Counted from the stretch's first letter, positions 36,270 to 49,281 are shown. The stretch: DNA of 64,000 nt from Sipunculus nudus (GCA_026874595.1 CM049320.1:45644714-45708713); one strand, 5' to 3'. Translations and numbers: made by a program. Notes: a model not told the origin generated them from the letters alone.

Positions 36270-37375
36270 TTTTTAGCCCAGCTGACTATAAATCATCTGA
36301 GCTATAGTCGTGGTCCATCGTCAGTCTGTCTGTCCGTCCGTCTGTCCGTAGATGTGGCACGTTTTGAAACCGTAAGAGCTAGGAATCCAAAATTTGGCAT
36401 AATGTTAGATCTCCCCAAGATCTCCTACCAAGCCGAAAACTGGGTCTTTGTGACTTTGTTCCAATGAGAAATTAAGGAAAAACCTCAATTTTTTTATTAA
36501 AAACCTATTTTCACACTTCAGGACTGCCTTATATAAAAACCACTCATCTGTGTTTCCTCATATTTACCATAAATAATCCCCTATGTAGTTTCTATGTACA
36601 TGCCAGAAATAAGGTCTGTATTATATAATTTAAAAAAGTTATGGGCCCAAACATAATGCATTTTGTAAATAATCAGGAAAGAAGTTTGATCACTTAACAC
36701 AAAACTTGTTAAAGCTAAGCACTTTTTTTCCCAATAATATTACTTTTATGAATCAAAATTAAATTGTATACCCAAAATTAGATCAAAATCTTTTAAATTT
36801 TTTAAAATATTAGCAAAAATAAAAAATTGGTAACTTAAATTTTGCCCAAATTTGACCATGGCACATTTTTTTCCTTTAACTGCTGTGGATTAATTTTCAA
36901 AGCATGTTTTCATGTTTTCATTAGCATTTCAACTGTTAACACCAAAAATTTGAAACAAGTTGATCAGAAACTGTAGATTTTATTCAAGTTTTCAAGCACC
37001 ATGTCACATATTGTTTACATCAAGCTAGTGTTATGCAGTTTGCTAGAGCTCAGCTCCCCAGCTTCAGCTCTATGTTCCTTAAATTTGGCATACAGTTAGA
37101 GGTCTCCGAAATCCCCTACCATGCCAAGAATTTGGTCACTAGGACTTAATTCCTTAGAGATATTAATGAAAAACTTCATTTTTCCATTAAAACCCCATTG
37201 TTACACTGTAAGACTGCCTAATATCAAAACCACTGATCTGGCTTTGATCATATATAATATACATATTTTTCTATACATTCCCTATGCACATGCCAGAAAT
37301 GATATCAGAATTGCGTAATCTTTTTAAGTTATGGGCCCAAACATAATGCACTTTTTACAAAATCAAGAAATATAT

Positions 37376-37378
<3 letters not shown>

Positions 37379-37407
<29 letters not shown>

Positions 37408-37413
37408 AGATAA
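37379..37413 (+). repeat. (GATAA)n, tail of the LINE
   Basis: Seven GATAA units, equal to (TTATC)n on the LINE strand. Such simple-repeat tails mark the 3' end of CR1/Rex1-type LINEs instead of poly-A. Confidence 0.9.
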
Positions 37414-37629
37414 CATTTATTAGCCTTCAGTTCCAGGAATTTGTTGTTGACTTGCAATTCATTACATAAAAAAAAAATAAATAAGTAAATAGATAGATAA
37501 ATTCATAAAAATAATACAAAAATACATAAAAATCACACATAACATATTGATGCATGTAAAATTAAGCATGTAAAAATGATAAAACAGATAATTCTGCAGG
37601 TAAAACACATAATTCAAAACATTAAATTT

Positions 37630-39771
37630 CTAAGAGGGTTGTGAGTTAAAGTGTTTAATACTGTGTGGTACGAGAGATTTTTTAAAACGAGTTGTTCTGC
37701 AGAATATTGTATCTAGGCGTTTACCTGAAGGTAAAAAACGGAACTCTGAATATAGGGGATGTGTTTTGTCATTTATGACCTTAGATATGAAGGCCATTGT
37801 TTTGGTTTCACAGATTTCCTGGTGTGTGGCAAGAGAAGTACCAGTTATTCTACTACTTCTCTTCCTGGTATTATTCAACTGTTTCTTTAACTTATCAGAT
37901 ATATTTGTAAACCAGCACTCCAGTGAATAAGTAAGGACACTGGAAATTACTGAATTATAAAACATGGTAATTATGGTTTTGTCAATATTAAGCTTTCTTA
38001 GATAATAAAGGTAATATAATCTTTTGTTTGCTTTCTTGGATTGATTCAACACATGTTCTTTCCAATTCAGATTTCTGTCAATAATACATCCTAAGTATTT
38101 ATAATTTTCTACAATATCAACATCTTCATTTTTGATAGCAACTGGGGTAATTACAGATTTTGATCTCCTAAAATCAAATACTACTTCTTTAGTCTTCTTT
38201 ACATTTAACTGAAGGTAGTGTTCCTCACACCAACCAGTCACATATTGAATGGTTTTCCTGTAGAGCGATTCATCATTCTTGTGTATCAGGCCTAGAATGA
38301 CAGTGTCGTCTGCATATTTGATAATTTTACAATCTGAAAGGCTCACAGACAAATTATTTGTATATAGAATAAAAAGGACTGCTGACAGAACACAGCCTTG
38401 TGGAGCACCAGTATTTATGATTATATCTGAAGAAGTTTCTTTGCTTGTTCTAACATGTTGTCTTCTATCCGAGAGAAAATCTAGAATCCATAGACAGTAG
38501 GAAAGAGGAATGTTATATCTACAGAGCTGATTGATCATAATGTGTGGCTGTATTGTATTGAAGGCTGAAGTATAATTAATGAAAAGTGATCTGGCATAAT
38601 TTCTGGGGTCCCTGTCTAAGTGTTGATAAATATAATGAGTTAATGTGGCAATTGCGTCGCTTGTGCATCTGTTGGATGAATATGCAAACTGATGTTGATC
38701 TAGCATTGGTTTAACAATTGGAAGTAATTTATTAAGAACTATTCGCTCCAAAGATTTTGCGAGAATAGATGTTAGTGCAACAGGCCTAAGATCATTCATC
38801 ACTTTAGGAGAGTTATTTTTGGCGACTGGAATTATTTCTGCGGTCTTCCATAATTTTGGTAGTTTACATAAGGAGAGAGACAATTGAAAAATGTAATGTA
38901 TGATGAAGGACAAACTATTTCTACAGGTTTTAATTAATCTGCCACTGATTTTGTCGGGTCCACAGGCTTTCTTTACATTAATCTTACTTAACACTTTGTT
39001 TACATCAGTTACATCAGTAAGGATGCCATCATCACATGATTCTAAATTTGCTCTCAGACTGCTCCGAATGTCATCTTTTTCTTTTGAGAAGTCACTTTCA
39101 TCAAAACGTGCATAGAATGTATTTAATTTGTCAGCATAGCCATTTTCAGCAAGCAGTGAGCATTCTTTCTTGCTTTTAGTTATACCAGTTAATTCCTGAA
39201 GACCCTTCCAAGCATCTTTTGATTGCTTGCTATGGAACAGTTTTTCTACTTTCTTTTTATATTGTTGTTTGGCTTTCTCAATGGCAGAATCAGTTTCTTT
39301 TTGTAAGTCATATCTGTTATCTGAATTGCTTGTGAAGGCTTGGTGCTTACATACAATAAGTTTCCTTAGATCACTATTAATCCAAGGTTTGTTATTCGGG
39401 TAAATCTTAATGGTTTTAGTTGGTACCAGCATGTCTTCACAAAATGATATATAACTAGACACAGTTTCAGTAAGTTCATCTAAATCATATGAAGTGTCAA
39501 TGAACATTTGCCAGTCTGTTAGATCAAAACATGTTTGTAGGGTCTCATAGGCTTCCTTTGAGTTCACTTTAATATTAATTTCACGTGGTTTCAGCATTTG
39601 AAGTTTACGTCTGTAAGTAGGTTGCATATAGATCATATTATGGTCACTATTTTTTAGTGGAGGACCTTGAACACATTTATAAGCAGATTTAATATTACAA
39701 TAAAATAAGTCCAGTTTCTGGTGACCTCTTGTGTTACAGTTCACGTACTGTGTGTACGTGAACTGTAGCAA
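37630..39771 (-). pseudogene. LINE ORF2: endonuclease C-terminus plus reverse transcriptase
   Basis: Long open frame (about 713 codons), open at the 5' side with no true ATG at its start, as expected from truncation. Near residues 40-50 the end of an EEP-type endonuclease shows NSDHNM. The reverse transcriptase core follows: NDLRPVALTSILAKSLERIV (about 326-345), QFAYSSNRCTSDAI (361-374), FINYTSAFNTI (397-407), TGAPQGCVLSAVLF (454-467), IIKYADDTVILG (483-494). Motif A normally has Asp where this copy has Asn (FINY; codon at 38575-38577), so a catalytic carboxylate is lost although YADD is intact. The C-terminal part continues through FRFLPSGKRLD to a stop at 37630. The frame is otherwise intact, so the insertion is fairly young, but the protein should be inactive and the element lacks its promoter and ORF1. 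Confidence 0.9.
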
Positions 39772-39836
39772 TTCTCATTTACTCACCTAAGATGAGAATT
39801 TCAGACGTTGTAGACTTTTTTCAGGAATATAACTTT

Positions 39837-40690
39837 GTTGTATCCGCCAAAACGAAGTTTTGCGGATACTATGTTTTTGACTGGGTTCCGCCGCTGCCGC
39901 TGCGTTCATGTCCGAAGAACTCCTCTGAGACTACTAGACGGATTTTTCCTAAACTTACACAAATTATCGGGTCACATGTGAACTGGTGCCGAACCAAGTG
40001 GCCTTGACCTCTGACCTTTCCTCTGCCCAGCGTCCGTTTGTGCGTCTGTTTCCACACATAAACCCACATATCTTGGGAACCGTTTGACTGATCAGGAAAA
40101 AATTTTTACACAAATGTAGCCCTGGAATAGCTTTATAACATACACAAAAAAAGGTGGCGTGACCTGCAGCCATGTTCGCACAGTGTCCATCTGTTCATCT
40201 GCCTTGGGTTAAAATTACTCATATCTCTGCAATGGTTTGACTAATTCACCTATGGCGCCAGCTTCATTCACATTCATGCTGCAGACATTAATGCTTATAT
40301 CTCCGGACTCGTTTGACCAATTAGGAAAAAAAATTTACACAAATGTAGCCCTTGGATAGCTTTATAACATACACTAAAATGGTGGTGCCACCAGCAGCAA
40401 TTTTTGCACAGCGTCCATCTGTTTGTCTGCCTTGGGTTAAAATCACTCATATCTCTCCAGTGGTTTGACTTTTCGACCTGAAATTTTGCATGTGTATACA
40501 TCTTGGATAGTTTCTCGTTCAAATAACAGGTGGCGTCACCTACAATCATGTTTGTGTGGCAGAGGTCCATTCTAATATGTAACACATGTAACTCTATTTC
40601 CCCTTGCCACTCAATCCATGCCTCACTTCACCCGTCCTACTCTGATTTTGGCGGATACACTTAGTCGCTTGTCGACTACCTGTATTCTAG
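39837..40690 (+). mobile_element. Family B element, copy 4
   Basis: Starts GTTGTATCCGCCAAAACGAA, GTTTTGCGGATAC; ends GGCGGATACACTTAGTCGCT, TGTCGACTACCTGTATT, CTAG before TTT. The head TGTATCCGCC and the tail GGCGGATACA form a 10-base inverted pair. It is nested in family A between AATATAACTTT and AATCAAGATTC. Only about two internal units are present, which makes it the shortest complete B in the window. Confidence 0.75.
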
Positions 40691-40917
40691 TTTAATCAAG
40701 ATTCAATTGTTTACCCAAAATTAGATCTGAATTTTGCAAATTTTTCAAGTTATTGGCATTAATTAAATTAAATTGGCAAGTTCAAGGATAATAATTTCTC
40801 AGATTTTTTGGTCACAAGGTTATTTGTCACAGGACCATCATTCATAAAAATTTAAAAAAAAATATCCTTTTACTTTTAGACAAATACAGATGAGCATCGA
40901 GTCCCTTGGGTCCCTAG

Positions 40918-41049
40918 TTAGTGGTGGGAGTTGGTTCCTTTTTCATAATCGATCATCGGTTTGAGCAAACCGATTCAGACAAATATAAAGAAATATGCAG
41001 TTATCTGTGAAACTTTAATTTCTTACTCTTCCTTAAGAAAAGAAGGGTT
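40918..41049. other. Short unassigned stretch between two A elements
   Basis: Contains GATCATCGGTTTGAGCAAAC, CGATT, a small imperfect palindrome. No gene is seen. Confidence 0.3.
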
Positions 41050-41966
41050 TTTTTAGCTCAGCTGACTATAAGTCATCTGAGCTATAGTCGTGGTCCTTTG
41101 TCCGTCGTCCGTCCATCCGGCCGTCTGTTAACAGGGCACGTTTTAAAACCGTTGGACCTACGAATCCAAAATTCAGCATACCAATAGATGTCCCCAAAAT
41201 CTCCTACCATATAGAAAATTGGGTCATTAGGACTTCGTTCCTTGGAGATATTAAGGAAAAACCTCCGTTTTCCATAAAAAAGCCATTGTTACACTTCAAA
41301 GCTGCCTAATATCAAAACCACTGATCTGTTTTTGATCATTTTTAGTATTCATGTTTTTCCATACATTTTCTGTGCACATACTAAAAATTAGGTCAGTTTT
41401 GGGTATTATTTTGAAGTTATGGGCCCAAATATAATGCAGTTTCTTTAAAATCAGGTAATATATTTGCTCACTTAACATGAGAATTGCTGAAGCTGGAGAC
41501 TTTTTTTCAGGAATATAACTTTATTTAATCAAGATTCAATTATTTACACAAAATTAGATCTGAATTTTGCAAATTTTTCAAGTTATTAGCATAAATAAAA
41601 AATCAATACCTTAAATTTTGTCCAACATTTTTTCCCTGTAAGCACTGTTGATTTAATTTTCACAGCATATATACATAAGGATTTAATCTTTTAAAATCTG
41701 AAATTTCAAAGGAATTGTTTGAAAAGAGTAGCTTTTATTCAAGTTTTCATACACCATGTCAAGTGTTGTTTACATCTGGCCCACCTAGTAATACAGTCTT
41801 CACTTGCATTATGTAACCCACCCCAGGCAGCTTGCCTTGGCTTAGCTTTGCCACTACTAGCAGGCTTCTCCTCTGCTCTGCACCTCTCTGGCCCCCCCCC
41901 CCCCCCCCCCCCGCCCTCCCCAGCTGGTGCATAAACTAGATGAATGTTATTATTTTCTGTATTTTA

Positions 41967-42104
41967 TTGCTTGCCGGAAATCTTCGATTTCTGCAAGCAG
42001 GTTGGTCAGTCGCGGATGTCTGTTTGTCTGTTTGTTGCTTGCCGGAAATCTTCGATTTCTGCAAGCAGGTTGGTCAGTCGCGGATGTCTGTTTGTCTGTT
42101 TGTT

Positions 42105-42135
<31 letters not shown>

Positions 42136-43850
42136 GTACTCTCTACAGGCCACAATTTTGCAGCAATTGCTTTTAAACTTACACAGCTGATAGACAAGCA
42201 AAAGTCCTCGAGGCCTATTGTTATTGGGCGACATAGGTCCAAGGTCAAGGTCAAGGTCATCAAAACTTCTCAAAACGGTTTTTTCTTCATATCTTTGTAA
42301 CTGTTAGTGGTATCTTCTTCAAACATAGCTCATTTTAAACGCCATTCCCAGGCCTTTCTTCTGGTGTGTAGCTCTTTCAAATTTGCTGTAACCATGGTTA
42401 CGCATTTTGGGGAAAAGTCATGATATTCTGAAATAAGGGGTCTTATTTTTCTAACTTTGTCAGTTTTAAAGCTAGAGAGGTCTAGTTTTTTGCATCAGGT
42501 AGCATTTAACAAGTACTGCAAGATTTTATTAAAAGTCTCGCGATATCTCGTACAATATCTCGTCAAACGAGATATTTCGAGATTTCAGTAATCTTGCCCT
42601 GGAGGCCACAGTTTTGCAGGAATCTTTTTGAAACTGGCATATCTTAAGTCCTACACTATTATCTCGAAATCAATTTTTCATTTTTTTAATTCGGCCGCTA
42701 GGGGGCGCTGGGTGCAAACCTCTCCAACATATCATGTTTTGGCAATATCTCCAAAATTATAAGCCTCAATTACAAAAACTATATTGTATTTTTTTCCTCT
42801 AAGTCTTCTTCATGAACTCGTTTAGTCATCTGGTCTCAATCTTGTGTCACTTTGTCTGTGTGTCCGTCTGTTTCTCAGTTGTCCTCAAATCCGCTTGCTT
42901 GCCGATTCTTGCGTCTCACATATAGCATTCTACAGGACACAGTTTTGAAAGAATCTTTTTAAAACTATTATTATGTCTTACACTAATATCTCGAAACCAA
43001 TTTTTCATTTTCCAGAATTGGCCGCTAGGGGGCGGTGCACTCAAACTTGCACAACATATAATTTTTTGGCCATATCTCCAAAACTATAAACATCATTTAC
43101 ATAAACTATAGCTTATTTTCTTCCTCTGGGTCTTTCCAAAAACCTGGTGTTTTCATTTGGTTTCAATCTTGAGTCACTTTGTCTGTGTGTCCGTCTGTTT
43201 CTCAGTTGTCCTCAAATTTGCTTGCTTGCCGGTTCTTGCGTCTCACATATAGCATTCTACAGGCCACAGTTTTGAAAGAATCCTTTTAAAACTATTACAT
43301 CTTATGTCTTACACTAACATCTCGAAACCAATTTTTCATTTTCCAGAATTGGCCGCTAGGGGGCGGTGCACTCAAACTTGCACAACATGTCATTTTTTGG
43401 CCATATCTCCAAAACTATTAACCTCATTTACATAAATTATAGCTTATTATCTTCCTCTTAGGTTTCTTCATAACATGATTAAGTCATCTGTTCTCAATCT
43501 TGGGTCAGTATGTTTGCCTGTTTGTCAGTTGTCCTCAATTTCGCCTGCTTCCTGGTTCTTGCGTCTCACATGTAGCATTCTACTGGCCACAGTTTTGAAG
43601 GAATCGTTTTGTAAATTACACTTGTCATATATCGTGATGATATCTGGAAGTCCTATGTTTATTATTCAAATAAGTCGAAGGTCAAGGTCAAGGTGATCAA
43701 AATATATCAAAATCTTATTTTCTTTAGAACTTTGTTAATATTGGTTCTTTCTTCACAAACTATGGATTATTTTCTTTCACTTTGACACTGCTCGTTCATC
43801 TGTCTAACTTAGTGTCATTTCCGGCAAGCGCGTGACCTCTGGTCATCTAG
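41967..43850 (+). mobile_element. Family F unit 1
   Basis: Two tandem heads (TTGCTTGCCGGAAATCTTCG, ATTTCTGCAAGC; starts 41967 and 42035), then (GTTT/GTCT)n, a common block beginning TGTACTCTCTACAGGCCACA, and three about 320-bp internal units each with GGCCGCTAGGGGGCG. It ends TTTCCGGCAAGCGCGTGACC, TCTGGTCATCTAG. The head GCTTGCCGGAAA is inverted in the tail as TTTCCGGCAAGC; TGACC-TCT-GGTCA is the 3' hairpin; CTAG is the terminus. Non-coding. Confidence 0.75.
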
Positions 43851-45794
43851 TTTGTTGCTTGCCGGAAATCTTCGATTTCTGCAAGCAGGTTGGTCAGTCG
43901 CGGATTCTGTTTGTCTGTTTGTTGCTTGCCGGAAATCTTCGATTTCTGCAAGCAGGTTGGTCAGTCGCGGATGTCTGTTTGTCTGTTTGTTGCTTGCCGG
44001 AAATCTTCGATTTCTGCAAGCAGGTTGGTCAGTCGCGGATGTCTGTTTGTCTGTTTGTTTGTTTGTCTGTCTGTCTGTGTACTCTCTAGAGGCCATAATT
44101 TTGCAGCAATTGCTTTTAAACTTACACAGCTGTTAGACAAGCAAAAGTCCTCGGGGCCTATTGTTTTTGGGCAATACAGGTCAAAGGTCAAGGTCAAGGT
44201 CATCAAAAGTATACAAAACGGTTTTTTCTTCATATCTTTGTCACTATTAGTCGTATCTTCTTCAAACATAGCTCATTTTAAACATCATTCCAAGGCCAGT
44301 CATCTGGTGTGTAGCTCTTTCAAATTTGCCGTAACCATGGTTACGAATTTTTGGGAAAAAGTCATGATATTCGAAAATAAGGGGCCTTATTTTTCTAACT
44401 TTGGCAGTTTTACAGCTAGAGAGGTCTAGTTTTTTGCATCAGGTAGCATTTAACAAGTACTGCAAGATTTTATTAAGGTCTCGCAATATCTCGTATAATA
44501 TCTCGTCAAACGAGATATTTCGAGATTTCAGTAATCTTGCCCTGGAGGTCACAGTTTTGCAGGAATCTTTTTGAAACTGACATATCGTAAGTCCTACACT
44601 ATTATCTCGAAACCATTTTCCCATTTTTTGAATGCAGCCGCTAGGTGGCGCTGTATGCAAACCTCCCCAACATATCATGTTTTGGCCATATCTCCAAAAC
44701 TGTGAGCCTCAATTACATAAACTATAGCTTATTTTCTTCCTCTGAGTCTTTTCTAAATCCTGGTGGAGTCATTTTGACTCAATCTTGAGTCACTTTGTCA
44801 GTGTGTCCGTCTGTTTCTCAGTTTTCATCAAATTCGCCTGCTTACCGGTTTTGGCGTCTGACATATAGCATTCTACAGGTCACAGTTTTGTAAGAATCCT
44901 TTTAAAACTATTACATCTTATGTCTTACACTAATATCTCGAAACCGATTTTTCATTTTCCAGAATTGGTCGCTAGGGGGCGGTGCACTCACACTTGCACA
45001 ACATATCATTTTTTGGCCATATCTCCAAAACTATAAACCTCATTTACATAAACTACAGCTTATTTTCTTCCTCTGGGTCTTTCAAAAAACCTGGTGTATT
45101 CATTTGGTCTCAATCTTGAGTCACTTTGTCTGTGAGTCCGTCTGTTTCTCAGTGGTCCTCAAATCCGCTTGCTTGCGTCTCACATATAGCATTCTACAGG
45201 CCACAGTTTTGAAAGAATCCTTTTAAAACTATTACATCTTATGTCTTACACTAATATCTATAAACCGATTTTTCATTTTCCAGAATTGGTCACTAGGGGG
45301 CGGTGCACTCAAACTTGCACAACATATCATTTTTTGGCCATATCTCCAAAACTATAAACCTCATTTACATAAACTATAGCTTATTATCTTCCTCTGAGGT
45401 TTCTTCATAACATGATTAAGTCATCTGTTCACAATCTTGGGTCAGTTTGTCAGTATGTTGTCTGTTTGTCAGTTGTCCTCAATTTCGCCTGCTTCCTGGT
45501 TCTTGCGTCTCACATGTAGCATTCTACTGGCCACAGTTTTGCAGGAATCGTTTTGTAAATTACACTTGTCATATATCATGATGATACCTGGAAGGCCTAT
45601 GTTTATTATTTAAATAAGTCAAAGGTCAAGGTCAAGGTGATCAAAATATAACAAAATCTTATTTTCTTTAGAACTTTGTTAATATTGGTTCTTTCTTCAC
45701 AAACTATGGATTATTTTCTTTCACTTTGACACTGCTCATTCATCTGACTAACTTTACATTATTTCCGGCAAGCGCGTGACCTCAGGTCATCTAG
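43851..45794 (+). mobile_element. Family F unit 2
   Basis: Begins at the base after the CTAG of unit 1. It has three tandem heads (43855, 43922, 43990), the same body order and the tail AAGCGCGTGACCTCAGGTCA, TCTAG (CTAG at 45791-45794). The open frames near 43832-44429 are the repeated head translated in three frames. Confidence 0.75.
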
Positions 45795-46878
45795 TTTGTC
45801 TGTCTGTCTGTCTGTCTGTCTGTGTACTCTCTACAGGCCATAATTTTAAGGCAATTGCCTTTTAACTTATACAGCTGGTAGACAAGCAAAAGTCCTCGGG
45901 GCCTATTGTTTTTGGGCAATACAGGTCAAAGGTCAAGGTCAAGGTCATCAAAACTTCTCAAAACGGTTTTTTCTTCATATCTTTGTCACTATTAGTCGTA
46001 TCTTCTTCAAACATAGCTCATTTTAAACGTCATTCCAAGGCCAGTCATCTGATGTGTAGCTGACTCAAATTTGCCGTAACCATGGTTACGAATTTTTGGG
46101 AAAAAGTCATGATATTCTGAAATAAGGGGTCTTATTTTTCTAACTTTGTCAGTTTTAAAGCTAGAGAGGTCTAGTTTTTTGCATCAGGTAGCATTTAACA
46201 AGTACTGCAAGATTTTGTTAAAATTCTCGCGATATCTCGTACAATATCTCGTCAAACGAGATATTTCGAGATTTCAGTAATCTTGCCCTGAAGGCCACAG
46301 TTTTGCAGGAATCTTTTTGAAACTGACATATTGAAAATCCTACACTATTATCTCGAAATCAATTTTTCATTTTTTTAATTCGCCCGCTAGGGGGCGCTGG
46401 GTGCAAACCTCTCCAACATATCATGTTTTGGCAATATCTCCAAAATTATAAGCCTCAATTACAAAAACTATAGTTTATTTTTTTTCCTCTAAGTCTTCTT
46501 CATGAACTCGTTTAGTCATCTGGTCTCAATCTTGTGTCACTTTGTCTGTGTGTCTGTTTCTCAGTTGTCCTCAAATCCGCTTGCTTGCCGGTTCTTGCGT
46601 CTCACATATAGCATTCTACAGGCCACAGTTTTGAAAGAATCTTTTTAAAACTATTACATCTTATGTCTTACACTAATATCTCGAAACGGATTTTCCATTT
46701 TCCAGAATTGGCCGCTAGGGGGCGCTGCACATGACCCTCACACACATATCATCATATTGGCCATATCTCTAAAACCCAAAGACTCAATTACATAAACCAT
46801 AGCTTATGTTCTTCGTCTGAGTCTTCTCCATAACCTGGTTAAGTCATCTGGTCTCGGTCTTGTGTCACTTTGTCAGTA
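45795..46878 (+). mobile_element. Family F unit 3, headless and 3' truncated
   Basis: Follows the CTAG of unit 2 with only (GTCT)n in place of a head, then the F body. It stops near 46878 (TCAGTATGTCCATATAAACG), where unrelated sequence starts. Two CTCF-like motifs are kept. Confidence 0.65.
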
Positions 46879-47299
46879 TGTCCATATAAACGGAGGGAAA
46901 CCTGAATGCACAGAGTCATGCAGGAATGCACGATGACACGCGTTTTAGTAAGACAAAGACTCGTGTAGGTATGAGCGACAATCAGCGCAGTTTGCTCGTT
47001 TTGTGTAGGGTCCATCGGGCCAAATGCCAATTCAGGCCCGCAGCCGACGGGATGAATTAATTGGCGTAGCGGGGACCACGGCCATTTCCTGGTAAAAACT
47101 TGGGAATAAATATACCGGACGGGCTGACCATTTTCTCAGGGCCATAGGAATGTCACCATTCCAGTGTGCCCTCAGACCTGGTCAGACCTGGTCAGACCTA
47201 AAACGCGTGCCTGCACATCTGTGCGCATGCAGGTGATTGCTGTCCAAAGTTTCGGTCGGTGAGTCCTTCAGGAAAGGACCCGAACGGTTTTTTTTTTTA
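46879..47299. other. Non-F segment between F units 3 and 4
   Basis: GC-richer unassigned DNA with a GACCTGGTCA direct repeat near 47177-47200. The stretch GGCCATTTCCTGGTAAAAAC, TTGGGAAT (about 47073) resembles, in inverted orientation, the reverse complement of 52352-52388. Related segments therefore flank the expanded unit 4. The minus frame at 46839-47030 has no recognisable domain. Confidence 0.45.
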
Positions 47300-49281
47300 A
47301 TTGCTCGCCGGAAATCTTCCATTTCTGCAGGCAGGTTGGCCAGTCGCAAATATCTGTTTATTGCTTGCCGGAAATCTTCGATTTCTGCAAGCAGGTTGGT
47401 CAGTCGCGGATGTCTGTTTGTCTGTTTGTTGCTTGCCGGAAATCTTCGATTTCTGCAAGCAGGTTGGTCAGTCGCGGATGTCTGTTTGTCTGTTTGTTGC
47501 TTGCCGGAAATCTTCGATTTCTGCAAGCAGGTTGGTCAGTCGCGGATGTCTGTTTGTCTGTTTGTTTGTTTGTCTGTCTGTCTGTGTACTCTCTACAGGC
47601 CACAATTTTCCAGCAATTGCTTTCAAACTTATACAGCTGGTAGACAAGCAAAAGTCCTGGAGGCCTATTGTTTTTGGGCATTATAGGTCAAATGTCAAGG
47701 TCAAGGTCATCAAAAGTATACAAAACGGTTTTTTGTTCATATCTGTGTTAATATTGGTCGTATCTACTTCAACAGTAGCTCATTTTAATCGTCATTCCAA
47801 GGCCTGTTTTCTGATGTGTAGCTGACTCAATTTGCAGTAACCATGGTTACGCAATTTTTTGGGAGGAATCATGGAATTTCATGATATTTTTCAAATTTGC
47901 ATCAATCGTACTGATTCTGAGATATTTTATGTAACACAAGAATATCTCGAAATTGTTTTTTCAGATTTTGGAAATGGCCGCCAGGGGGCGTTGCAGATGA
48001 AAAAACATGCAAATTTGTTTTGGTGCTATACCTCCAGAACTATTAAACATTGGGCCATTTCCATCACAGCACCTTCAACTGGGGTCCATGGGCTTATTTT
48101 TGCGCATAGGTGTCAAAGTGCGCTATTGCCAGATTTCTCTATTTTTTGGGGTAAAACTTTTGAATTTTGAAAATATGCAGTTTTCAGCTTCTAACTCTGT
48201 CAGTTTTTATGCTGGAGAGGTCAATTTTTTTGCATCTTGTAGCCCTTGGTGAGTTCTCGGTGATCCAATCAAAAATCTTGCAAAATCTCGCACCGTTTCT
48301 CGTCAAACGAGAGTCTTCGAGATTTCATTAAATATGACCTACAGGTTGCATTTTTTTAACAATGGCTTTGAAATTGATATATTTTGTGTTATTTATAAAT
48401 ATCTCGAAATCAGTTTTTCATTTTTTGGAAATAGCCACCAGGGGGCGTGGCACCTGAAACACTGTAACATATCATTTTTCTGCAATATCTAAAATAATTT
48501 TAAACATGGCACAATTTTTATCGTTGTATCTTAAACTAGGAACATTGGCTTATTCCTCCGCACATGTAGCTTTGTGCTGCCGTTACCATGGTTACCAAAT
48601 TTTGGGGTTAAACTTGACAATCTGTAAATAATAAGTTTTTTGCTTCTATCTCGGTTGATATTTGTACTACAAGGGTCTAGTTTTCTGCATGAGGTAGCAT
48701 TCCCTTGCCTCTAATGCAGTTAATTGCAAGTCTCGTAGAATCTCGCTCTGTTTTCCGTCAAACGAGAAATTACGAGATTTCACAGAAATGCTTATAATTC
48801 GGTCACCTTTTCGGCTAAAGAGGAGCAGTTTTCAGCATTTTGTTGCATTTTGGAAGCTTAACATGATAATAACTTACATCTCGCCACATCTCGTATCATC
48901 TCCCGCCAAACGAGAATATTCGAGAATTCGAACAAATGTGCATATCTCTGTCATTTTAATGCCAGAGATTTTTTTTTCTATTGTTCAAGATTCACTTGAC
49001 TAGTTTGAAGTGACAAAATTGAATATCTCGTCATATCTCGCACCATTTCTTGTCAAACGAGAACATGGGACCATTCAAAGATACGCCTATAATTCTGTTA
49101 TTTAAATGCTGAAGACCTTTAGTTTTCAGCATTCGATAGCGTCTAACACTCTCGGTCACATCTCGATAATATTGTAAGTTTCGTCAAATCTGGGATCGTT
49201 TTTTCTTCAAATAAAAAAGTGCATGCTATTGCCGTGACCATAAGTGGCGGCAGTATGTGATAGTAAATGTCGGCAGGGGCA

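Larger units (their letters stand above)
37379..39776 (-). mobile_element. LINE (non-LTR retrotransposon), 5' truncated
   Basis: The insert lies between duplicated ATTTA (37374-37378 and 39777-39781). On the minus strand it reads from the endonuclease C-terminus through reverse transcriptase to a 3' UTR ending GCTAATAAATGTTATC and a (TTATC)n tail (37379-37413). The 5' end carries a 13-base inverted repeat (39736-39748 with 39754-39766). Tail style and protein fit the jockey/CR1/Rex1 group. The clade is my estimate. Confidence 0.85.
36270..40917 (+). mobile_element. Family A element, copy 8, split by a LINE and by family B
   Basis: Head TTTTAGCCCAGCTGACTATA; tail ACAGATGAGCATCGAGTCCC, TTGGGTCCCTAG near 40917. 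The body matches 12837-16911 until AAATATATTTA (37378), resumes after the LINE at 39777 (ATTTACTCACC), then breaks again near 39837 for a B element and resumes at 40691 (AATCAAGATTCAATTG). Removing both inserts restores the reference order. Confidence 0.7.

Noticed and set aside
41940-42300. Several overlapping frames on both strands (LPEIFDFCKQVGQSRMSVCL and similar)
   Set aside because: They are the F head and GTCT microsatellite translated in all frames. The same peptides recur at every tandem head.
41954-47560. CRISPR-like spacing of repeated 30-base heads
   Set aside because: The heads are spaced by microsatellite rather than unique spacers, in a eukaryotic transposon; there are no cas genes.
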